Of a DNA stretch of 64,000 bases, positions 45,001 through 53,161 are shown piece after piece. The notes under the pieces are model-generated. The model saw only the letters and a program-made list of their open reading frames with translations. It was not told the origin of the DNA and made no database searches. The DNA comes from Plasticicumulans acidivorans (GTDB taxonomy: Bacteria > Pseudomonadota > Gammaproteobacteria > Competibacterales > Competibacteraceae), in contig NZ_QGTJ01000001.1 in NCBI RefSeq assembly GCF_003182095.1, forward strand, positions 394,282 to 458,281, given 5' to 3'. Numbering within the stretch: position 1 is the stretch's first letter; each line of letters begins with the position of its first letter. A program made the translations under genes and the position numbers.

Positions 45001-46287
45001 ATGTCCGACGACTACGACCTGCCCCGCCCGCGCAATCCGCGCGTGCTGTTTCTCGCCGCCGGCTGCGGCCTGCTGGCCGGGCTGGCGATGGTGCTGTTCC
45101 GGCTGACGGTCGGCTTCGGGCAGACACTGATCCTCGGCAGCGGCCATGCCGATCACTTCGAGCAGCTGTCGCCGCTGGGGCGGCTGGCACTGGCCAGCGG
45201 CGGCGGGCTGGCGCTCGGCATCCTGTTCACGCTGCTGCCGCTCGGCATGCGCGCCACCGGCGTGGCGCATGTGCTCGAACGCATCGCCTGGCACGGTGCA
45301 CGCCTGCCTTTCGCCAATGCCGCGGTGCAGTTCATCGGCGCCGCCACCTGCCTGATCTGCGGCCATTCGGTCGGCCGCGAGGGCCTGGCGATCCACATCG
45401 GCGCGAGCTTCGGCAGTCTGATCGCCGAACACAGCGCGCTGGTGCTGGCCGAGCGCCAGCTGCTGATCGCCTGCGGCACCGCCGGCGCCATCGCCGCCGC
45501 CTTCAACACGCCGCTGGCCGGCGTCGCGCTGGCGCTGGAGGTAATGCTCGGCGAGCGCAAGCTGCCCAATCTGACGCCGGTGCTGCTCGCCGCGATCAGC
45601 GCCACGGCGGTCAGCCAGGCGGCCTTCGGCGACATCGCGGTGCTGTCGCCGCGGCATCTGGCGGATTTCGTGCCGCTGCAGCACGTGCCGGGCCTGCTCG
45701 CGCTCGGTGCCGGCGCCGGCCTGGTGGCGGTGGCGTTCATCCGCCTGCTGCTGCGCACCTCGGCGCTCAGCGCGGCGCTGCCGGTACTGCCGCGGCTGAC
45801 GCTCGGCGGCGTGCTCTGCGGTCTGATCGGCATGCTCTGTCCGCAGGTGATGGGGCTCGGCTATCACACGCTGCTCGACGTCATCAACGGTGAATACGCC
45901 GCGGCGGCGATGGCACTGATGCTGCTGGCCAAGCTGCTGGCGACGGCGCTCGGCCTCGGCTGCGGCCTGCCCGGCGGCCTGATCGGCCCGAGCCTGCTGC
46001 TCGGCGCGCTGGTCGGCGGCATCGGCGGCCAGCTGCTGCCCGGCGCGCTGCCCGGGCTGTACGCGGTGATCGGCATGGGAGCGACGATGGGGGCGACACT
46101 GAACGCGCCGCTGGCGGCACTGACGGCGCTGCTCGAAATCGTGCGCGACCCGCGCATCATCCTGCCGGCGATGCTGGCGATCGCCGCCGCCGACGTCATC
46201 AGTCACCGCCTGTTCGGGCTGCCCTCGGCATTCATCTGCCTGCTGCGCGCCCGCGGCATCGACTATCCGCCGCCCGGGCGCGGCTGA
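45001..46287 (+). CDS. Chloride channel (ClC) family protein
   Basis: A 428-residue ClC-type chloride channel or Cl-/H+ antiporter. Selectivity-filter segments are GHSVGREGLAIHIGAS (the GREGP-type loop, with leucine in place of proline) and GLPGGLIGPSLLLGALVG. No C-terminal CBS domains are present. No clear ribosome-binding site is visible before the ATG at 45001. The 3' end overlaps the convergent exported-protein gene by 25 bp. Confidence 0.88.
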   Translation: MSDDYDLPRPRNPRVLFLAAGCGLLAGLAMVLFRLTVGFGQTLILGSGHADHFEQLSPLGRLALASGGGLALGILFTLLPLGMRATGVAHVLERIAWHGARLPFANAAVQFIGAATCLICGHSVGREGLAIHIGASFGSLIAEHSALVLAERQLLIACGTAGAIAAAFNTPLAGVALALEVMLGERKLPNLTPVLLAAISATAVSQAAFGDIAVLSPRHLADFVPLQHVPGLLALGAGAGLVAVAFIRLLLRTSALSAALPVLPRLTLGGVLCGLIGMLCPQVMGLGYHTLLDVINGEYAAAAMALMLLAKLLATALGLGCGLPGGLIGPSLLLGALVGGIGGQLLPGALPGLYAVIGMGATMGATLNAPLAALTALLEIVRDPRIILPAMLAIAAADVISHRLFGLPSAFICLLRARGIDYPPPGRG

Positions 46288-46616
46288 GACGGCGTGTTGA
46301 AGTGGCCGAGCGCGCGCAACTGCGCACAGGCATCCCAGTGCGGCGCCGGCAGCGTCTTGCCCTGGGCCTTGGCGCGCGCGTTCATCTGCCGGCGGTGTTC
46401 GGCCTGATAGGCGCGACATTCGTTCAGTGAATGCAGTGAGCGCATGTGCTCGCGCAGCGCGATGCGCTCATCGAGCGACATCAGCGCATAGCCGTAGGTG
46501 TTGTCGTACTTCTCCTTCCACGGCCGGGCACTGGCCGGCAGGCTGACACAGGCCAGCAGCAGGGCCGCGCACAGCAGCCGCGGGGCAAAAACGTTCGAGC
46601 GGTAACCTTCGCTCAT
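46263..46616 (-). CDS. Small exported protein of unknown function
   Basis: A 117-residue protein with a signal peptide (MSEGYRSNVFAPRLL then a hydrophobic core ending LPASA) and a mature part of about 87 residues starting RPWKEKYDNTYGYALMSLDERIALREHMR. The mature part has two cysteines (NECRAY and WDACAQL), which may form a disulfide. I do not recognise the family. The ATG at 46616 has a GGAG upstream and gives a proper signal; upstream in-frame sequence to 46793 does not. Confidence 0.7.
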   Translation of the reverse strand: MSEGYRSNVFAPRLLCAALLLACVSLPASARPWKEKYDNTYGYALMSLDERIALREHMRSLHSLNECRAYQAEHRRQMNARAKAQGKTLPAPHWDACAQLRALGHFNTPSQPRPGGG

Positions 46617-47061
46617 CGGGCTGGGATCTCCGGACTCCATGACGGAGCGCTGATGACAAGGGGGGACAGCGGACAGCGATCCGCCGGCGCCACGGTATAC
46701 CTGCCGCCGCGCGCGCTGGCGAGCGGCCACCGCCGTACAAGCCGCCGCTGCGACACAAAACCTGACAAACAAGGCCGCTTCCGCGGCAGACATATCTGCA
46801 TGCCAGAGCGTTCAGGGCGCATAACCGCTGATCAAGCAGTTACGGCCGTTTCAGCGCCAATGTAAGCGCCCTGTAAGCAATAACGATCAAACAGTTAACG
46901 GAAGTCGACGACTCTTTCGGAAAGGTATCGGTCTGAGCACACTTTTTTTCATAAAACGAGAAAAACAATTCATGCTTACTGCATTGCTCACGATTCGCGG
47001 GGATGTTGCAATGCAACAAAGGGCTGCACCGCCGCAGCCGATCGATACTCAGGAGTCCCCG
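46617..47061. other. 445-bp intergenic region before the GNAT gene
   Basis: No gene is supported. The right part (about 46870-46980) is AT-rich and promoter-like, and a perfect palindrome lies at 47004-47018. An upstream in-frame ATG at 46972 would extend the GNAT protein by 30 unconserved residues and is rejected. Confidence 0.5.
47004..47018. promoter_or_regulatory. Perfect TGTTGCA-A-TGCAACA palindrome
   Basis: A perfect 7-1-7 inverted repeat 44 bp upstream of the GNAT ATG, of the TGC-N3-GCA type. Two related dyads lie in the phasin promoter (12760-12800). It is a candidate operator for a shared repressor, possibly PhaR-like. Confidence 0.5.
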
Positions 47062-47664
47062 ATGGACGCACCCCGCTTGATGCATACCGCACGCGATGGC
47101 GTCGCCCTGCGCGCGCATTTGCTCCACCTGTCGCGTGAAGACCGCCACACCCGCTTCGGCCACTACGCCACCGACGACACCATCGGCCGCTACGTCGACC
47201 GCCTGGTCGAGCGCGGCGATACCGTGCTGCTGCACGACGATCCGGCGCAGCCCGGCCGCGTCATCGCCGCCCTGCATCTGGCCGTGCTCGACGACGGCAT
47301 CGCCGAGATCGGCATCAGTGTCGAACGCGAGTTCCGTGGCCACAGCTACGCCCGCCGCCTGATCGATGCCGCCGGCGTCCTCGCCTTCTGCATCGGCATC
47401 AAACGGCTGCGGGTGGTCGTCGATCCCAACAACCGGCCGATGATCGCGCTCGCCGAACGCTGCGGCTTCGTGCTGGCGCACAGCGACATCGGCGAGCTCA
47501 GCGGCGACCGGCCGCTGCACGCCGCCAGCGCGTTCACCGCCGGCTGGGTGTGGTGGCTGTCGCGGCTGTGGTCGGCCGACGGGCTTCAGCGCTTTTCCAG
47601 CTGGCGGCCGGCCAACGACAGCGACCACGACAGCACGCCGTACACCAGCGCCGCGAACAGGTAG
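47062..47664 (+). CDS. GNAT family N-acetyltransferase
   Basis: A 200-residue acetyltransferase. The start region LLHLSREDRHTRFGHYATDDTI and the acetyl-CoA loop EFRGHSYARRLIDAA with the following VVDPNNRPMIALAERCGF are typical of the GNAT group found fused to or near acyl-CoA synthetases. AGGAG lies 7 bp before the ATG. The last 26 codons overlap the convergent aapM gene by 79 bp and look unconserved, suggesting that the original stop was lost. The substrate is unknown. Confidence 0.82.
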   Translation: MDAPRLMHTARDGVALRAHLLHLSREDRHTRFGHYATDDTIGRYVDRLVERGDTVLLHDDPAQPGRVIAALHLAVLDDGIAEIGISVEREFRGHSYARRLIDAAGVLAFCIGIKRLRVVVDPNNRPMIALAERCGFVLAHSDIGELSGDRPLHAASAFTAGWVWWLSRLWSADGLQRFSSWRPANDSDHDSTPYTSAANR

Positions 47665-48560
47665 GCTTCCAGCGAAAAGCCGAGCCAGCGCGGATCGCCG
47701 AGCGCCGCGCGGGTGGCGGTCATCAGGTCGAACAGGCCGATGATCACCACCAGCGAGGTGTCTTTGAAGGTGCCGATGGCGATGCCGGTCAGCGCCGGCA
47801 GGGCGATACGCAGCGCCTGCGGCAGGATCACCGTCGCCAGCGCCGTGCCGTGGCGCATGCCGAGTGCGGCGGCGGCTTCGTACTGGCCGTAGGCAATCGC
47901 CTGCAGGCCGCCGCGGATCGCCTCGGCCAGATACGCCGCGACGAACAGCGCCAGCGCCAGCTGGGTGCTCAGCAGCTTGCCGAGCACCCAGCCGGGCGGC
48001 AGCAGCAGCGGAAACATCACCGCCGCCATGAACAGCACGCTGACCAGCGGCACGCCGCGGATCAGCTCGATGTAGCCGCCTGCCAGCAGGCGCAGCAGCG
48101 GCAGCCGCGAGCGCCGGCCGAGCGCCAGCAGCAATGCCAGCGGCAGGCCGCCGCCGACACCGCTGACGGTGAGCAGCAGCGTCAGCGGCAAACCGCCCCA
48201 CTGCGCCACCGGCACCGCGCTCAGGCCGAGAAAACCGCCGGCGAGCAGCGCGTAATCGAGGGCCAGCAGCCCGAGCCAGCCGAGCGGCCAGGCGCGGCGC
48301 CAGCGCACGCAGGCGGCGACGAAGGCAACGCTCAGCAGCACTGCCAGTGCCGCGCGCCACTGCTCGGCCGGTGGATACAGGCCGAACAGCATCAGCCGCC
48401 ATTTCTCGCCGATGAAGGCCCAGCAGGCACCGCCGGCCGCGCGGCAGGCGGCGGCGTCGCCGGCCCACACCGCCTCGCGCACCGCCCAGCCCCACAGCGC
48501 CCAGCCGGCGGCGGCCAGCAGCAGCAGCGCCAGCACATCGAACGGCCGCGGCCGCCTCAT
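47586..48560 (-). CDS. aapM: General L-amino acid ABC transporter permease AapM
   Basis: A 324-residue inner-membrane permease of the HisM/AapM type. Conserved segments are ELIRGVPLVSVLFMAAVMFPLL and the EAA loop EAAAALGMRHGTALATVILPQALR. Its ATG overlaps the aapQ stop by four bases (ATGA). The expected ATPase gene aapP is not found downstream; instead the convergent GNAT gene overlaps its 3' end. Confidence 0.9.
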   Translation of the reverse strand: MRRPRPFDVLALLLLAAAGWALWGWAVREAVWAGDAAACRAAGGACWAFIGEKWRLMLFGLYPPAEQWRAALAVLLSVAFVAACVRWRRAWPLGWLGLLALDYALLAGGFLGLSAVPVAQWGGLPLTLLLTVSGVGGGLPLALLLALGRRSRLPLLRLLAGGYIELIRGVPLVSVLFMAAVMFPLLLPPGWVLGKLLSTQLALALFVAAYLAEAIRGGLQAIAYGQYEAAAALGMRHGTALATVILPQALRIALPALTGIAIGTFKDTSLVVIIGLFDLMTATRAALGDPRWLGFSLEAYLFAALVYGVLSWSLSLAGRQLEKR

Positions 48561-49684
48561 GCCTCGCCCCGCTGCAGCAGCCGCCGGTTCCACCAGGCCA
48601 TCAGTGCGGCGACGACCAGGCTGACACTCAAATAAGCGAGCATGATCAGCAAGATGCCGCTGATAGCCTGGCCGGTCTGGTTGATCGCGGTATTGGCGAT
48701 CGAGACCAGGTCCGGATAACCGATGGCGACCGCCAGCGAGCTGTTCTTGATCAGGCTCAGGTACTGCCCGGCAAGCGGCGGCAGCATCACGCGCAGCGCC
48801 TGCGGCAGCACGATCAGGCGCATCAGCTCGGCGCGGCGCAGGCCGAGCGCCAGCCCCGCCTCGCGCTGGCCGGCGGGCACGGCGTCGATGCCGCCGCGCA
48901 CGATCTCGGCAATGTAGCTCGCCGAATAAAACGCCAGCCCGCAGCCGAGCGCGGCGAACTCCGGCGACAGCAGCAGACCGCCATGAAAATTGAAGCCGCC
49001 CAGCACCGGCAGGCTCCACAGCGGCGGCGCCCCGAGCGCCCACCAGCTGCCCACGGCCGCGAGCGGCGGCAGCGGCAGCAGCACGGGCAGCGGCCAGCGT
49101 CGCCGGTACAGCGCCCAGGCCAGCCCGACGGCGAGCAACGCCGCGCCGGCCAGCCACAGCCAGCGCAGGTCCGCCAGCGGCGCCGGCAGCAGCAGGCCAC
49201 GTCCGCTGAGGAACACCCCGGGCAGCAGTTGCGGCGCCTGACGCGGTGGCGGCAGCGCGCTGAACACGCCGTACCAGACGAACAACTGCAGCAGCAGCGG
49301 CACGTTGCGCAGGCTCTCGACGTAGCCGCGGGCGAGCCGCCGCCACAGCCGCGACTGCGCACCAAGGGCGATGCCGACGGCAACACCGAGCGCGCTGGCC
49401 AGCAGCAGCGCCGGCAGCGACACCTTCAGCGTATTGAGCAGGCCGATGCCCAGCGCGCGCAGATAGGTATCGGCCGGCGACCAGGCAATCGGCGTTTCGG
49501 CGATGGCGAAGCCTGCCTCGCGCTGCAGAAAGCCAAAGCCGCTGCTCACCCCCTGCGCCGCCAGACGCAGGCTGGCGTTGTGCCAGCACCAGGCGAGCAG
49601 CGCCAGCAGCGCCAGCAGCACGCCGCCCTGCAGCAGCAGCGCGCGCCCGCGCGACAGCCGCCAGGGATAGCTGCGCGCCTGCAC
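48557..49684 (-). CDS. aapQ: General L-amino acid ABC transporter permease AapQ
   Basis: A 375-residue permease. Typical segments are GYVESLRNVPLLLQLFVWYG and the EAA loop EAGLALGLRRAELMRLIVLPQALR followed by QYLSLIKNSSLAVAIGYPDL. The start is a GTG 3 bp after the aapJ stop. It forms the membrane channel with AapM. Confidence 0.9.
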   Translation of the reverse strand: MQARSYPWRLSRGRALLLQGGVLLALLALLAWCWHNASLRLAAQGVSSGFGFLQREAGFAIAETPIAWSPADTYLRALGIGLLNTLKVSLPALLLASALGVAVGIALGAQSRLWRRLARGYVESLRNVPLLLQLFVWYGVFSALPPPRQAPQLLPGVFLSGRGLLLPAPLADLRWLWLAGAALLAVGLAWALYRRRWPLPVLLPLPPLAAVGSWWALGAPPLWSLPVLGGFNFHGGLLLSPEFAALGCGLAFYSASYIAEIVRGGIDAVPAGQREAGLALGLRRAELMRLIVLPQALRVMLPPLAGQYLSLIKNSSLAVAIGYPDLVSIANTAINQTGQAISGILLIMLAYLSVSLVVAALMAWWNRRLLQRGEA

Positions 49685-49687
49685 GCC

Positions 49688-50695
49688 TCAGCGCGCCGGG
49701 ATCGCGTACAGCAACCCGCCCTGCGTCCACAGCGCGTTGAGGCCGCGGTCGAGGCCGAGCGGACCGAGGTTGCGCTGATAGACCTCGCCGTAGTTGCCGA
49801 CCTGGCGGATCGCCTGGAAGGCCCAGTCCTGCGGCAGGCCGAGCGCCTGACCGAGATCCGGCGTCCTGCCGAGCAGGCGGCCGAGCGCCGGATCAGCGCT
49901 GTCGCGCTTCTCGGCGACGTTGGCGGAGGTCACACCCAGCTCCTCAGCCTCGATCAGCACCATCACCGACCAGCGCACGACATCGGCCCAGTCCTGATCG
50001 CCGTGACGCACCGCCGGCGCCAGCGGCTCCTTGGAGATCATGTCGGGCAGGATCAGGTAATCGTCGGGCTTGCCCGACATCGTCATGCGGATCGAGGCCA
50101 GGCCGGAGCGGTCGGTGGTGTAGACATCGCAGCGACCGGCAAAGAAGGCTTTGTTCAGCTCGTCGAAATTGTCCATCACCACCGGCCTGAAGCTCATGCC
50201 GCGGGCGCGAAACCAGTCGCTGACCGACTGCTCGGTGCTGGTGCCGCTCTGCACGCAGACGCTGGCGCCGTCGAGCTGCCCGGCGCGGCTGACGCCGAGT
50301 GCCTTCGCCACCATGAAGCCCTGACCATCGAAGAACACCACCGGGCCGAAGTCGAGCTTGAGCTCGGCATCGCGCGTCAGTGTCCAGGTGGTGTTGCGCG
50401 AGAGCATGTCGATCTCACCCGACTGCAGCGCGGCGAAGCGCTGCTGGGCGTTGAGCGGCACGAATTCGACCTTGCCGGCATCGCCGAACACCGCCGCGGC
50501 CACCGCCCGGCAGACGTCGACATCGAGCCCCTGCCAGTGGCCCTGGCTGTCCGGGCTGGAAAAACCCGGGACGCTGACGTTGACGCCGCAACGCAGCGCG
50601 CCGCGCTGCTTGACAGCATCGAAGGTGGTACCGGCCAGAGCCGGGGCGACGAAACCGCCGAGCGCGGCGGCAAGAACGAAAGGCAGCGGCGACAT
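49688..50695 (-). CDS. aapJ: General L-amino acid ABC transporter substrate-binding protein AapJ
   Basis: A 335-residue periplasmic binding protein. The signal peptide ends at APALAG and the mature part starts TTFDAVKQRGALRCGVN. The pattern SRNTTWTLTRDAELKLDFGPVVFFDGQGFMV and the C-terminal GLNALWTQGGLLYAIPAR are diagnostic of AapJ/BztA. AGGAG precedes the ATG at 50695. It is first in the leftward aapJQM set. Confidence 0.93.
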   Translation of the reverse strand: MSPLPFVLAAALGGFVAPALAGTTFDAVKQRGALRCGVNVSVPGFSSPDSQGHWQGLDVDVCRAVAAAVFGDAGKVEFVPLNAQQRFAALQSGEIDMLSRNTTWTLTRDAELKLDFGPVVFFDGQGFMVAKALGVSRAGQLDGASVCVQSGTSTEQSVSDWFRARGMSFRPVVMDNFDELNKAFFAGRCDVYTTDRSGLASIRMTMSGKPDDYLILPDMISKEPLAPAVRHGDQDWADVVRWSVMVLIEAEELGVTSANVAEKRDSADPALGRLLGRTPDLGQALGLPQDWAFQAIRQVGNYGEVYQRNLGPLGLDRGLNALWTQGGLLYAIPAR

Positions 50696-50844
50696 GCGCG
50701 ACTCCTGATGGATGCGGAGCAAAGCGGAATGCGGCCGACTCTAACAATGAACGCGCCGGCAATGAACGCGCCGGCGCCGCAGCCCCGCGCTTGACCCGGT
50801 CATCGCTGCGACCGGACGATGGCGCGCTGACCAGAGATCGCACC

Positions 50845-52953
50845 ATGCCCCGTCGTGAACCTCCTCCTGCTGCGCTGCCCCCGCGCCGCTGCGTGCTGCT
50901 CGAAGGCACGGCCGCGGCCGGCCGTGCCGCCGCGTCGATGCTGCTTGCGGAGTTCGCCGCGCCGCGCTGCCTGTGGCTCGGTGCCGAGCCGCCGGCCGGC
51001 TTCGACCGCGGGCCGGCGGCGGCGGTGCTCGGTCAGGAATTCGACGCGCTGGTGCTCGATGCCCATGCCGGCTTCGATCCGGACGCCTGCGGCCAGGCCG
51101 CCGGCACGCTGCGTGCCGGCGGCGTGCTGCTGCTGCTGACGCCGCCGCTCGCCGACTGGCCGCGCTTCGCCGACCCGGAACACCAGCGCATCGCCGTGCA
51201 TCCGCTGTCCGCTGCCGAGGTCAGCGGCCGTTTTCTCGGCCGTCTCGCCCGCCTGCTCGCCGCCGATTCGCGCGTCGAGCGCCGCCACGCCGACGCTCCG
51301 GGTGCCGCCCTGCGCCCGCCGGCGCCGCGTCCGGCAGCGTCGCCGGCGCTGTGTGCAACGGCGGATCAGGCCAGTGCGGTCGCCGCCCTGGTACGCACCG
51401 CCCGCGGCCGTGCGCGGCGCCCGCTGGTGCTCGCCGCCGACCGCGGCCGCGGCAAATCGGCGGCGCTCGGCCTGGCCGCGGCGGTGCTGCTGGCCAGTGG
51501 CAAGACGCGCATCGTCGTCAGCGGCCCGCGCCTCGACGCCACGCAGGCGGTGTTCACCCATGCCGCCGCTGCGCTGCCGGCGGCGCAGGCCACACGCGGA
51601 CGCCTCGAACTCGACGGCCGCGTGCTCGAATTCATCGCCCCGGATGCGCTGGCCGAGGCGACGCAGCCGGCGGATTTCGTCATGGTCGACGAGGCCGCGG
51701 CATTGCCGCTGGCGCTGCTCGAACGCCTGCTCGCACGCTGGCCGCGACTCGCGTTCGCCTCGACGGTGCACGGCTACGAAGGCTCCGGGCGCGGTTTTGC
51801 ACTGCGCTTTCGGCGCACGCTCGATGCCCGCACGCCGGAGTGGCGGGCACTGACGCTGGAAACCCCGGTGCGCTGGGCCGCCGGCGATCCGCTGGAGGCG
51901 CTGCTGGCGCGGCTGCTGCTGCTCGATGCCGAGCCGGTCGACGCCGCCCTGATCGCCGAGGCGCAGCCGGCGGCGCTCGCCATCCAGCGCCTCGATCGCG
52001 CGGATCTGGCCGCCGACGACGCGCTGCTCGATGAAGTCTTCGGCCTGCTGGTACTGGCGCACTACCGCACCACGCCGCTCGACCTGCGCCATCTGCTCGA
52101 CGGCCCGAACCTCGCGGTGTGGGTGGCACGCCATGATGGCCACGTCGTCGCCGTGGCGCTGGCAGCGCGCGAAGGCGGTTTCAGCCCGCAGCTCGCTGCC
52201 GCGGTGCAGGCCGGCCAGCGGCGGCCGCGCGGCCATCTGCTGCCGCAGTCGCTGGCCTACCACCTCGCCCGCCCGGAGGCCACCTGCCTGCGCGCCGAGC
52301 GCATCGTGCGCATCGCCGTGCACCCGGCCGCGCGCGGACGCGGCATCGGCCGCGCGCTGCTCGCGCACATCGCCGCGGCGGCGCAGGCCGACGGCGTCGA
52401 TCTGTTCGGATCGAGCTTCGCCGCCGATCCGCCGCTGCTGGCGTTCTGGCGCGGCGCCGGTCTGCTGCCGGTGCGAGCCGGCTTCACCCGCGAGACGGCG
52501 AGCGGTGCACAGGCGGTGCTGGTGCTGGCGGCGCTGTCGGCCGCCGGCACCGCCAGCTGCGCGGCGGCGCGCGCACGCTTTTGCCAATCCCTGCCCTATC
52601 AGCTCAGCGACCCGCTGCGCGAGCTCGACCCGGCGCTGGCGCTGGCGCTGCTGTGCGATCCCGAGCAGCCGACGCCGGCGCTCGAAGCCGCCCGGCGCGC
52701 CGAGATCGAGGCCTATGTCGCCGGTCAGCGCGACTACGGCAGCAGCGTCGCCGTGCTCTGGCCGGCCTGCGCCCAGGCGCTGGCCAGCCAGGCGGCGACC
52801 CGACTCGACGCCGCGCAGGCGCAGCTGCTGCTGCGCAAAGTGCTCGCCCGCGACGACTGGGCCGAGCTGGTACGCCGCTGCGCGCTGCCGGGCCGTGCCA
52901 CCGCCGAGCAGGCGCTGCGCAGCGCGGTCGGCCGGCTGTTCGCGAGCACCTGA
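50845..52953 (+). CDS. tmcA: tRNA(Met) cytidine acetyltransferase
   Basis: A 702-residue enzyme that makes N4-acetylcytidine at the wobble base of elongator tRNA-Met. The RNA-helicase-like module has Walker A AADRGRGKSAALG and VMVDEAAALP. The GNAT module has RIVRIAVHPAARGRGIGRALL, and QSLPYQLSDPLRELDPALAL-type sequence starts the tail. Length matches TmcA. The ATG at 50845 is chosen because an upstream frame to 50791 shows no similarity. Confidence 0.93.
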   Translation: MPRREPPPAALPPRRCVLLEGTAAAGRAAASMLLAEFAAPRCLWLGAEPPAGFDRGPAAAVLGQEFDALVLDAHAGFDPDACGQAAGTLRAGGVLLLLTPPLADWPRFADPEHQRIAVHPLSAAEVSGRFLGRLARLLAADSRVERRHADAPGAALRPPAPRPAASPALCATADQASAVAALVRTARGRARRPLVLAADRGRGKSAALGLAAAVLLASGKTRIVVSGPRLDATQAVFTHAAAALPAAQATRGRLELDGRVLEFIAPDALAEATQPADFVMVDEAAALPLALLERLLARWPRLAFASTVHGYEGSGRGFALRFRRTLDARTPEWRALTLETPVRWAAGDPLEALLARLLLLDAEPVDAALIAEAQPAALAIQRLDRADLAADDALLDEVFGLLVLAHYRTTPLDLRHLLDGPNLAVWVARHDGHVVAVALAAREGGFSPQLAAAVQAGQRRPRGHLLPQSLAYHLARPEATCLRAERIVRIAVHPAARGRGIGRALLAHIAAAAQADGVDLFGSSFAADPPLLAFWRGAGLLPVRAGFTRETASGAQAVLVLAALSAAGTASCAAARARFCQSLPYQLSDPLRELDPALALALLCDPEQPTPALEAARRAEIEAYVAGQRDYGSSVAVLWPACAQALASQAATRLDAAQAQLLLRKVLARDDWAELVRRCALPGRATAEQALRSAVGRLFAST

Positions 52954-53161
52954 GACTCGTGCGCGCAACCACTGGCTGACACCGCGCCAGCGCGGCATTT
53001 CCCACGCCACGGCCAGGGCATTTCACGCTGCACTGCGGCATATGCCATGCCGCCATCGTGATCAGCGCCGGCCAATCGGCTGATTTAAAAAAAATTTCAT
53101 ACTGGCATGAAGTTCGCCATGGGCCGCAAATCCACAACACCCACATGGAGTTCCGCGCCCG

